The notes beneath the pieces are model-generated. The model was not told the origin of the DNA, made no database searches, and was given only the letters and a program-made list of their open reading frames with translations. Source: Actinomycetes bacterium (GTDB lineage Bacteria > Actinomycetota > Actinomycetes > JAJYSQ01). From it: DNA of 7,461 nucleotides. The position numbers and the translations under genes are program-made. Each line of letters begins with the position of its first letter. The first letter of the stretch is position 1. Location: contig JAJYSQ010000069.1 of the NCBI GenBank assembly GCA_021793495.1, forward strand, positions 1-7,461. Direction: 5' to 3'. Positions 1-5,529 of this stretch are shown here, piece by piece.

Positions 1-788
1 TCGCCGAAGTCCGTGTCCACCGAGACCGCCGCCGAGGTCGCGACCAAGGCCTGGCTGTACGGGTGACGCGGGGCGTCCAGCACCGCCGAGGTCTCGCCCA
101 CCTCGACCACCCGTCCGCCGTACATGGTCACGATCCGGTCGCAGATCTGCGCAACCACCGCGAGGTCGTGGGTGATGAGCAGCAACGCCGAGCCCTCTTC
201 GGCGACCAGCCGACCCATCAGCTCGAGCACTCGTTGCTGGACCGTGACGTCCAGAGCCGTGGTCGGCTCGTCTGCGACGATCACCTGGGGATCGCAGGCG
301 AGCGCTGCGGCCAGCATCGCGCGCTGTCGCTGACCACCGGACAGCTGGTGGGGGTAGAGACGGGCGTACCGCCCGGGCTCGGGGATCTCCACCCGGGCCA
401 GCAGCTCGACCGCCCGGAGATCGGCCTGGGCGCGCGACAGCCCGCGGTGCTCCCGCAAGGGCTCGCCCACCTGGCGGCCGATGCGCATCGTCGGGTTCAA
501 CGCGGTCATCGGCTCCTGGAAGATCATCGTCACCCGGTCGCCACGCAGCTGATCGCGGCGGCGCTCGGTGGCTGCCAGCAGGTCCTCCTCGTCCAGCAGC
601 ACCTGGCCAGTGGCGGTCAGCCCCCCGCCGAGCAACCCCATGATGGCCAGTGCGGTGAGCGACTTCCCCGATCCTGACTCACCGATCAACCCGACGCGCT
701 CCCCGGCAGCGACGTCGAAGGACACGTCTTGCACCAGGGCCAAGCCCCCGGCGTGCACGGAGAGGTGGCGGACGCTCAACGCCGGCAT
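1..788 (-). CDS. Peptide-type ABC transporter ATPase, DppD/OppD-like (C-terminus beyond left edge)
   Basis: This is the cytoplasmic ATPase that would power the importer encoded by the genes upstream of it. Read from ATG at 788 it gives 262 residues before the window ends, without a stop. All nucleotide-binding motifs are present and intact: Walker A GESGSGKS (36-43), Q-loop FQEP (Q91), signature LSGGQRQR (149-156), Walker B VIVADE with catalytic E174, D-loop ALD, and switch H207. RHPYSQALV (241-249) marks the start of the C-terminal extension typical of oligopeptide/dipeptide-type ATPases. The start lies 1 nt past the stop of the second permease (TGA-C-ATG) with only a weak ribosome site, so translation is probably coupled to that gene. 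The missing end leaves open whether this is a single DppD-type subunit of about 330 residues or a fused DppD-DppF double ATPase; a separate DppF gene is not visible. Family call is sure; the transported compound is not known. Confidence 0.95.
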   Translation of the reverse strand, partial: MPALSVRHLSVHAGGLALVQDVSFDVAAGERVGLIGESGSGKSLTALAIMGLLGGGLTATGQVLLDEEDLLAATERRRDQLRGDRVTMIFQEPMTALNPTMRIGRQVGEPLREHRGLSRAQADLRAVELLARVEIPEPGRYARLYPHQLSGGQRQRAMLAAALACDPQVIVADEPTTALDVTVQQRVLELMGRLVAEEGSALLLITHDLAVVAQICDRIVTMYGGRVVEVGETSAVLDAPRHPYSQALVATSAAVSVDTDFG

Positions 789-789
789 G

Positions 790-1689
790 TCAGCGCCGCA
801 CCCGTGGGTCGAGCATGTCGTTGAGTCCTTCACCGAGCAGGCTGAACCCGAGCACCGTCAAGAAGATCGCCGCTCCCGGCCAGATGCTGAGCACCGGGTC
901 CTGACCCAGATAGTTCTGAGCCTCCTGCAGCATGTTCCCCCACGAGGCCGCCGGTGGCGGAGTGCCCAGACCCAGGTACCCCAGGCCAGCCTCGGCGAGG
1001 ATCGCCAACGAGAACAACAGGGTCATCTGGATGACGATCGTGGGGGCGATGTTCGGGAGCACGTGCCGACGCAGGATCGCGAACGGTCGCCGCCCGTAGG
1101 AACGGGCGGCGAGCACGTACTCCGACCCGAGCACGACCAAGGCGTTGCTGCGGGTCACCCGGGTGAACACCGGGATATAGGCGATCCCGATCGCCAGCAT
1201 CGCCGTGGTGGTGGAGGCGCCCAGGGCCGCCGAGAGCGTGATCGCCGCCAGCAGCGCGGGGAAGCCGTAGAGGATGTCCGCCAACCGCAGCACCGCCTGC
1301 TGGGCCACCCCGCCACGTTGGGCGGCGACCAGGCCGGCCGGTACCCCGACGACCGCGGCCACCAGGACCGAGACCACCCCGGCGTACAGGCTGATCCGTG
1401 CCCCACTCATCACCCTGCTGAGCACATCTCGACCGTACTGGTCGGTGCCGAGCAGGTGTGCCGCACTCGCCCCGCGCAGTGCGTCCGAAGGGTGCACGGC
1501 CAGCGGCGGGTAGGGCGTCCAGAACAGGGACACCACAGCGGCCGCGACCACGACCCCCACGACCACCGCGCCGGCAACTGCACTGGGACTGTGCAACCAA
1601 CGCCTGAACAGGGATGCCTGCGCCGTCACGACCACCACGCTGGGCGGGGGGACTGGCACCGGGGTCGGGTCGGTGGTCTGCACGCTCAC
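790..1689 (-). CDS. Peptide-type ABC transporter permease, DppC/OppC-like
   Basis: This is the second transmembrane subunit of the importer, 299 residues, normal for the family. After a proline-rich cytoplasmic tail (1-27) comes a first helix (about 36-57), then the hallmark motif LGTDQYGRDVLSRVMSGARISL (80-101), then about five more helices (101-124, 138-158, 161-178, 217-239, 268-287). The ATPase-coupling EAA loop is visible as EYVLAARSYG (190-199) followed by RRHVLPN (207-213). It ends in LDPRVRR, as DppC proteins commonly do. I chose the GTG at 1689 because it overlaps the stop of the upstream permease as GTGA, a classical coupled start; the open frame continues further upstream to 2448, but that stretch runs inside the first permease gene and has no membrane character. 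A second GTG two codons later (1683) is also possible. Substrate specificity cannot be read from a permease. Confidence 0.93.
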   Translation of the reverse strand: MSVQTTDPTPVPVPPPSVVVVTAQASLFRRWLHSPSAVAGAVVVGVVVAAAVVSLFWTPYPPLAVHPSDALRGASAAHLLGTDQYGRDVLSRVMSGARISLYAGVVSVLVAAVVGVPAGLVAAQRGGVAQQAVLRLADILYGFPALLAAITLSAALGASTTTAMLAIGIAYIPVFTRVTRSNALVVLGSEYVLAARSYGRRPFAILRRHVLPNIAPTIVIQMTLLFSLAILAEAGLGYLGLGTPPPAASWGNMLQEAQNYLGQDPVLSIWPGAAIFLTVLGFSLLGEGLNDMLDPRVRR

Positions 1690-2630
1690 GTCCGCCGCAC
1701 CATTCTCGGGTCCAGGAAGCGATAGGAAAGATCGACCAGCAGGTTCACCAGCATGACCACCCCGGAGACCAGCATCACGATGTCTTCGACCACGATGAGG
1801 TCCCGATTCTGCACGGCCGAGAGCAGGAGAGTTCCGATGCCGGGCAGGGTGAAGACGTTCTCCACGACGATCGCGCCGATGATCAGGCCGGCGAACTCCA
1901 ACCCGAGGACCGTGACGATCGGTGGCAGCACATTGCGCAGGCCGTGACGACGCATCGCCTTGCCGAGGCTCAGGCCCTTGGCGCGTGCGGTCCGCAGGTA
2001 GTCCGAGGCGAGCACCTCCATCACCGCGGTACGGATGTACCGGGTGAGGATCGCCCCTTCGACCAGCCCCAGCGTGATGGCCGGCAGCACCAGGGAGCGC
2101 AACGACTGGCCCGGCTCGGCCCACCCCGGGAACCCACCCGAGGGCAACAGGTGCGCCTTCACCGCGACCAGGATGATCAGCACGATGCCCCCGACGAACG
2201 TGGGGATCGCCACCCCGATCTGGCTGAGCACCCCGATGACCGTGCCTGCCAACCGGCCATGGCGCAGGGCCCCGACCATGCCTGCCGGAACAGCGACCAC
2301 CACCCCGACCACCAGCGACAACAGCACCAGCGGACCGGTGACCTGCAGGGCCTGGACCAGCTGGGCGCCGATCGGCTGGTGCGAGATGTACGAGCTGCCC
2401 AGTCTCGCGCTCGCCAGCCCGCCGACCCACTGCAGGTACTGCTGCCACAGCGGCTTGTCCAACCCGAGCTGGATCGTCAGCTGGCGCACCGACGCCGGGG
2501 TCGCCTGGGTGCCCAGGATCACCTGGGCCGGCGACCCCGGCAGCACCGCGAGCACGGTGAACACCAGCAGGGACGCCCCGACCAGCGAGACCAGCAGCAG
2601 GCCGATCCGGACCGTCAGGAACCGGGCCAT
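1686..2630 (-). CDS. Peptide-type ABC transporter permease, DppB/OppB-like
   Basis: This is the first transmembrane subunit of the importer and pairs with the DppC-like protein to form the pore. It has 314 residues, normal for the family. A first helix (7-30) is followed by the characteristic extracytoplasmic segment containing QLGLDKPLWQQYLQWVGG (54-71), then helices near 99-121, 130-158, 179-198, 238-260 and 282-303. The EAA coupling loop is DYLRTARAKG (210-219), continuing to RNVLP (232-236). The family motif VVENVFTLPGIGTLLLSAV (255-273) and the ending FLDPRM are also typical. The ATG at 2630 is preceded by AGAGG with a 7-nt spacer, and lies 31 nt downstream of the stop of the binding-protein gene, with no visible terminator between them, so the two are almost certainly cotranscribed. 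Confidence 0.94.
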   Translation of the reverse strand: MARFLTVRIGLLLVSLVGASLLVFTVLAVLPGSPAQVILGTQATPASVRQLTIQLGLDKPLWQQYLQWVGGLASARLGSSYISHQPIGAQLVQALQVTGPLVLLSLVVGVVVAVPAGMVGALRHGRLAGTVIGVLSQIGVAIPTFVGGIVLIILVAVKAHLLPSGGFPGWAEPGQSLRSLVLPAITLGLVEGAILTRYIRTAVMEVLASDYLRTARAKGLSLGKAMRRHGLRNVLPPIVTVLGLEFAGLIIGAIVVENVFTLPGIGTLLLSAVQNRDLIVVEDIVMLVSGVVMLVNLLVDLSYRFLDPRMVRRT

Positions 2631-2661
2631 GAGCCGACCTCTGGTCGCATCGCCTCCGGTC

Positions 2662-4236
2662 TCAGCTCGAGTACCCCTGCGCCTGCGCCTGCGCCGACAC
2701 CGTCCCGCCGATCGAGGCGTGGGTCAGGTCGAACGACTCGGTGCGCCCGCTCGTCGGCAGGCCGACGATGTTGGCCTTGGCCACGGTGATCTGGTCCGGG
2801 TTGTACAGCCAGTCGTTCACTGCCGCTGCCGTGATCTTGGTGAGGATCTGCTGGTACCCGGAGACCATGCCGGACTGCGAGGTCGCCGCCTGCGCGGCAG
2901 AGAGCATGCTGGCCACCTGGCTGCACTGGGCGTACTTCCAGTAGTAGCCGCAGTTGGCGTAGTTGCCGACATCGCGGGCCTCCACGTGGTCCACGATCGT
3001 CAGCTGGAAGTCTCCGTGCAGGAACACCTGGCTGATCCACAACGGCCACTGGATGTTCTTGATCGTGGTGCGGATCCCCACCGCGTTCAGCTCGGCGGCG
3101 ATCAGCGGGCCGGCGGTCTGCGCGTATCCGTACGGCGGCAGCGTCAAGGTGAGCGCGAACCCGCTCGGGTACCCCGCCTCGGTGAGCAGCTGCTTGGCCT
3201 TGGCCGGGTTGTACGGGTACACCTGGGCCAGCGACGGCAGGTACCACGGGTCGCCGGGGACCGTGTCGCTGCCGATGACGGTGCCGTACCCGGCACCAGC
3301 AGCCTGCAGGATCGCCTGCTTGTCGGTGGCGTACGAGATCGCCTGGCGCACCTTCGCGTGCGACAGCGGACCGGACGAGTTGTTGATCGTCATCTGGATC
3401 TTGCCGTTGGTCGGCCCGGCGATCACTTTGTACGCCGAATTCCCCTTGAACTGGCTGACGTCCTGCGGGTTCGGCAGGTTGTCGACGACCTGCACCTGAC
3501 CGCTCTGCAGCGCGCTGTTCTCGGCGTTGGCGTTCGGGAAGTACCGGAACACCAGCGAGCTGACCCCTGGCTTGGGACCCCAGTAGCTCGGGTTCAGCGT
3601 GAAGCTCAGGCTGTAGTTCGGGACGAATCCGGTGAACTTGTAGGGACCCGTGCCCACCGGGGCGGTGGCGATCGTGCCCACGGCCTTGGGGTCCAGCACG
3701 ACACCGTTGCTGTAGGCCGCCAGATCATAGAGGAACTGGTTGTTCGGCTTGGACAGCGTCACCACGACCTGGTTGGTGCCGGATACGGCCACCGAGGTGA
3801 CCCCGCCGAGCACCGCCTTGTACGGGTAGGTCGAGTTCGGCGCCATCGCCCGCTGCAGGCTGAAGACCACGTCGGCCGGGGTCATCGGGTCGCCGTTGGA
3901 GAACGTCACCCCGGAGCGCACCGTGAACGTGTAGGTCAGGCCGTCCGCAGAGACCGAGTACGCGGTGGCCAGCACCGGGACGATGTGACCCTTCGGGTCC
4001 AGCTGCACCAGGTGCTGGTAGACGTTGTAGTCCAACGCCTCGTCGATGGCAGCCGCCGGGTTCGACGTCAGGTCCAGCGTCGGCGGAGCCACGGACGACG
4101 CCACGGTCAGCGGCCCTCCACCCGTCGGGGCCGTGCTGCGCCCGCTCGGGGAGGACCCGCCCCCGCATGCGGCCGCGGTCAACGCGATCGCCACTGCCCC
4201 CGCGGACAGCGCCGCCTTTCGCCCTCGCCCGCTCAC
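2662..4236 (-). CDS. ABC transporter substrate-binding lipoprotein, SBP_bac_5 (DppA/OppA-like) family
   Basis: This is the surface-anchored binding protein that would deliver the ligand to the importer. It has 524 residues from the GTG at 4236. The signal peptide has basic RGRK (3-7), a hydrophobic core (8-23) and Cys24 in LTAAAC, followed by the flexible GGGSSPSG linker usual for actinobacterial lipoproteins; the lipobox has Ala rather than Leu at -3, so it is acceptable but not ideal. Family motifs are GVTFSNGDPMTPADVVFSLQ (109-128) and PVGTGPYKF (193-201). Two cysteines, C429 and C438, could form a disulfide. The C-terminal end carries AQ three times (515-520). The start was chosen over the ATG at 4290 because AGGAGG (4241-4246) stands 4 nt before the GTG, the signal peptide then has a normal length, and the predicted transcription start near 4295 leaves no room for a leader before 4290. 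Ligand class (peptide, opine, glycoside or other) is unknown. Confidence 0.92.
   Translation of the reverse strand: MSGRGRKAALSAGAVAIALTAAACGGGSSPSGRSTAPTGGGPLTVASSVAPPTLDLTSNPAAAIDEALDYNVYQHLVQLDPKGHIVPVLATAYSVSADGLTYTFTVRSGVTFSNGDPMTPADVVFSLQRAMAPNSTYPYKAVLGGVTSVAVSGTNQVVVTLSKPNNQFLYDLAAYSNGVVLDPKAVGTIATAPVGTGPYKFTGFVPNYSLSFTLNPSYWGPKPGVSSLVFRYFPNANAENSALQSGQVQVVDNLPNPQDVSQFKGNSAYKVIAGPTNGKIQMTINNSSGPLSHAKVRQAISYATDKQAILQAAGAGYGTVIGSDTVPGDPWYLPSLAQVYPYNPAKAKQLLTEAGYPSGFALTLTLPPYGYAQTAGPLIAAELNAVGIRTTIKNIQWPLWISQVFLHGDFQLTIVDHVEARDVGNYANCGYYWKYAQCSQVASMLSAAQAATSQSGMVSGYQQILTKITAAAVNDWLYNPDQITVAKANIVGLPTSGRTESFDLTHASIGGTVSAQAQAQGYSS
2677..2695. repeat. Short 6-bp tandem repeat inside the binding-protein gene
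   Basis: Three copies of CTGCGC plus one base, read on the minus strand as Ala-Gln three times near the C-terminus of the binding protein (residues 515-520). It keeps the frame and lies in a probably flexible tail, so copy-number change would be tolerated. Confidence 0.6.
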
Positions 4237-4240
4237 AGCG

Positions 4241-4246
4241 CCTCCT
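4241..4246 (-). promoter_or_regulatory. Ribosome binding site of the binding-protein gene
   Basis: A perfect AGGAGG on the minus strand, 4 nt before GTG at 4236. It decides the start of the binding protein against the ATG 18 codons upstream, which has no comparable site. The 4-nt spacer is shorter than the usual 5-9 nt. Confidence 0.75.
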
Positions 4247-4301
4247 GACCTGGTCGGCGATCTCCGGCCGGTGCCGGGGTCGCTCGTCACTCTGCGGCCG
4301 T

Positions 4302-4330
4302 AGCCTCGACCCTCGTCGACGACCTGTCAA
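4302..4330 (-). promoter_or_regulatory. Putative promoter of the transporter operon
   Basis: Minus strand: a perfect -35 hexamer TTGACA (4330-4325), a 17-nt spacer, and GAGGCT (4307-4302), which keeps the A and T at positions 2 and 6 of the actinobacterial TAnnnT -10 element but lacks the first T. Transcription would begin near 4295, giving a leader of about 59 nt before the GTG at 4236. The palindrome at 4341-4357 lies upstream of this -35, centred near -54, a position more usual for activation or for interference with the opposing promoter than for direct blocking. Assigned by eye from consensus only. Confidence 0.5.
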
Positions 4331-4335
4331 GCACC

Positions 4336-4364
4336 TAGTCCACTGGTCCGACCAGTGATACGGT
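4336..4364 (+). promoter_or_regulatory. Putative extended -10 promoter of the enzyme operon
   Basis: Plus strand: TGATACGGT (4356-4364) fits the extended -10 pattern TGnTAnnnT, with -10 hexamer TACGGT at 4359-4364. At a 17-nt spacing the -35 would be TAGTCC (4336-4341), which matches the consensus at only three of six positions, as is common for extended -10 promoters. Transcription would start near 4371, leaving a leader of about 88 nt. The 17-bp palindrome fills the spacer between the two boxes, so a protein bound there would directly exclude RNA polymerase. Confidence 0.4.
4341..4357. promoter_or_regulatory. Palindromic operator, FadR-like GntR type
   Basis: The sequence CACTGGTC-C-GACCAGTG is a perfect 8-bp inverted repeat around a single central base. 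Its core TGGTCCGACCA matches the TGGTnnnACCA-type sites bound by GntR-family regulators of the FadR (FCD/VanR) group; the E. coli FadR consensus has the same CTGGTCnGAC core. This group commonly senses organic acids or acyl compounds and controls neighbouring catabolic genes. The site lies in the divergent region between transporter and enzyme genes and overlaps the putative rightward promoter. The palindrome is directly seen; the regulator family is inferred, and no regulator gene is in the window. Confidence 0.7.
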
Positions 4365-4393
4365 CCGTCCTCAGTGGCCCGTCGGCGGACGGA
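4364..4393. repeat. Inverted repeat in the leader region (7-bp arms)
   Basis: TCCGTCC (4364-4370) is exactly reverse-complementary to GGACGGA (4387-4393), with 16 nt between. It could be a DNA binding site or a leader hairpin, but if transcription starts near 4371 the left arm would not be in the RNA. In sequence this GC-rich such an inverted repeat can arise by chance. Confidence 0.3.
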
Positions 4394-4414
4394 GCCCGGT
4401 TGGTCCGAGCGCCA

Positions 4415-4448
4415 GTCGACGGCGCACCGGCACGTCGACGGCGCACCG
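4415..4448. repeat. 15-bp tandem direct repeat before the dehydrogenase gene
   Basis: GTCGACGGCGCACCG occurs exactly at 4415-4429 and again at 4434-4448, with 4 nt between, a period of 19 bp. Each copy contains the palindrome GTCGAC. The second copy runs directly into the ribosome site AGGAGG (4449-4454). It may be a paired regulatory site, an mRNA leader element, or a simple duplication. Confidence 0.8.
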
Positions 4449-4454
4449 AGGAGG
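4449..4454 (+). promoter_or_regulatory. Ribosome binding site of the dehydrogenase gene
   Basis: A perfect AGGAGG, 4 nt before GTG at 4459. It fixes the GTG start of the dehydrogenase, whose first residues MRTLQVAVIPGDGIG line up with the usual N-terminus of the family. The spacing and start codon are the same as in the divergent binding-protein gene. Confidence 0.75.
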
Positions 4455-4458
4455 TCCC

Positions 4459-5529
4459 GTGCGGACGTTGCAGGTGGCCGTGATCCCCGGCGACGGGATC
4501 GGGCCGGAGATCACCTCGGCGTGCCTGCCTGCGGTGGTCACGGCCGGGGCCCGCAGCTCGGTACAGGTCGAGACCACGGTGCTCGACTGGGGCGGTGACC
4601 GGTACCTGCGGCTGGGCGCCGCGATGCCCGAGGACGCCGCCGCCCAGCTGCGCAACTTCGACGCGGTGCTCTTCGGCGCGGTGGGCCGCCCGGACGTGCC
4701 CGACCACGAGCTGGTCTGGGGGTTGATCATCCGACTGCGCCAGGAGCTCGGACTCGCGGTGAACCTGCGGCCGGCCCGATCCTTCCCCGGGGTGCCCACG
4801 CCGCTGCGCGGGAACCCGCACATCGACCTGCTGGTGGTCCGGGAGAACACCGAGGGCGAGTACGTCGGGGCTGGTGGCCTGGCCCACGCGCACACCCCGG
4901 AGGAGACGGCACTGGAGGTCTCGGTGCACTCGCGCCGGGCGATCGAGACCGCCGCCCGGGTTGCGTTCGACGCCGCCCAGCGACGCCGTGGGCACCTGAC
5001 ACTGGTGACCAAGTCGAACGCGATGCGCTTCGGCTACCTCCTCTGGGACCGGGTCGTCGACCAGATCGCCGCCGAGTACCCCGACGTGGCCTACGAACGC
5101 GTCCTGGTCGACGCGATGGCCGCCCGGCTCGTCCAACGACCCGAGGGCCTGGACGTGCTGCTGTGCAGCAACCTGTTCGGCGACGTCCTGTCCGACCTGG
5201 CGGCCGCGCTGGTCGGCGGGCTCGGCATGGCCCCCAGCGCCAACGTGCGTCCCGGGCACACTCCAGGGATCTTCGAGCCGGTCCACGGCTCCGCCCCCGA
5301 CATCGCCGGGCAGGGCAGCGCCAACCCGTCTGCCTACCTGCTGTCGGCGGCGATGATGTTCGAGCAGAACGGGCTGCCCGGGGCGGCCGACGACCTCCGC
5401 CAGTCGTTGGCCTCGGCCCTGGACGCTCCCCGGCTGCGCACCCGTGACCTGGGCGGCACCGCGTCCACCGATCAGCTGGCCCGGGCGGTGTGCGACCGGC
5501 TGGGCGACCATCAGGAGGTCCCCGCATGA
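4459..5529 (+). CDS. Isocitrate/isopropylmalate-family dehydrogenase, tartrate/D-malate dehydrogenase-like
   Basis: A cytoplasmic beta-decarboxylating dehydrogenase that oxidises a 2-hydroxy acid bearing a 3-carboxylate, probably with NAD. The 356-residue length is normal. The N-terminus has IPGDGIGPEI (9-18). Substrate- and metal-binding residues of the family are all present: R94, R104, R128 with ENTEGEY (129-135), K185 in TKSN, D218, and D242/D246 in NLFGDVLSD. The cofactor loop HGSAPDIAGQGSANP (276-290) keeps D281 as in NAD-dependent members and lacks the Lys-Tyr of NADP isocitrate dehydrogenase. The stretches FGAVGRPDVPDHELVWG (72-88) and VNLRPARSFPGVPTPL (101-116) resemble tartrate/D-malate dehydrogenases (TtuC, DmlA/YeaU) more than leucine-pathway LeuB, and there are no leucine genes nearby. 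The exact substrate (D-malate, tartrate, 3-alkylmalate) cannot be fixed by sight. It is first in its operon and overlaps the next gene by ATGA. Confidence 0.88.
   Translation: MRTLQVAVIPGDGIGPEITSACLPAVVTAGARSSVQVETTVLDWGGDRYLRLGAAMPEDAAAQLRNFDAVLFGAVGRPDVPDHELVWGLIIRLRQELGLAVNLRPARSFPGVPTPLRGNPHIDLLVVRENTEGEYVGAGGLAHAHTPEETALEVSVHSRRAIETAARVAFDAAQRRRGHLTLVTKSNAMRFGYLLWDRVVDQIAAEYPDVAYERVLVDAMAARLVQRPEGLDVLLCSNLFGDVLSDLAAALVGGLGMAPSANVRPGHTPGIFEPVHGSAPDIAGQGSANPSAYLLSAAMMFEQNGLPGAADDLRQSLASALDAPRLRTRDLGGTASTDQLARAVCDRLGDHQEVPA
5513..5518 (+). promoter_or_regulatory. Ribosome binding site of the M20 gene
   Basis: A perfect AGGAGG inside the last codons of the dehydrogenase gene, 7 nt before ATG at 5526. 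It supports that start and shows the gene can be initiated independently in addition to being coupled. Confidence 0.8.

Noticed and set aside
63..1725. Plus-strand open frames opposite the ATPase and DppC genes
   Set aside because: Low-complexity His/Arg/Gln-rich proteins antisense to genes with intact Walker motifs and EAA loops.
1690..2448. N-terminal 253-residue extension of the DppC-like frame through the permease DppB gene
   Set aside because: The extra stretch is rich in Gly, Arg and Pro without membrane helices and is the out-of-frame reading of the DppB gene; the DppC family starts near the GTG at 1689.
2631..2661. Possible attenuator or terminator between the binding protein and first permease
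   Set aside because: Only 31 nt with no stem of useful length and no T run.
2035..4248. 737-residue plus-strand open frame antisense to the transporter genes
   Set aside because: Its composition is Arg/His/Gln-rich with no recognisable domain; it mirrors clear binding-protein and permease genes on the other strand and is an artefact of high GC content.
4237..4290. Start of the binding protein at ATG 4290
   Set aside because: It would add 18 polar residues before the signal peptide, has no good ribosome site, and lies only about 5 nt past the predicted transcription start; GTG 4236 has AGGAGG before it.
4315..4439. Three GTCGAC palindromes in the divergent region (4315, 4415, 4434) as a regulator site
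   Set aside because: The same hexamer also occurs repeatedly inside coding regions of this GC-rich window, and two of the three are explained by the 15-bp direct repeat.
5490..5525. Upstream ATG start for the M20 gene
   Set aside because: The 12 extra residues overlap the dehydrogenase gene and lack a ribosome site, whereas ATG 5526 has AGGAGG at 7 nt and the ATGA overlap seen again at the next junction.
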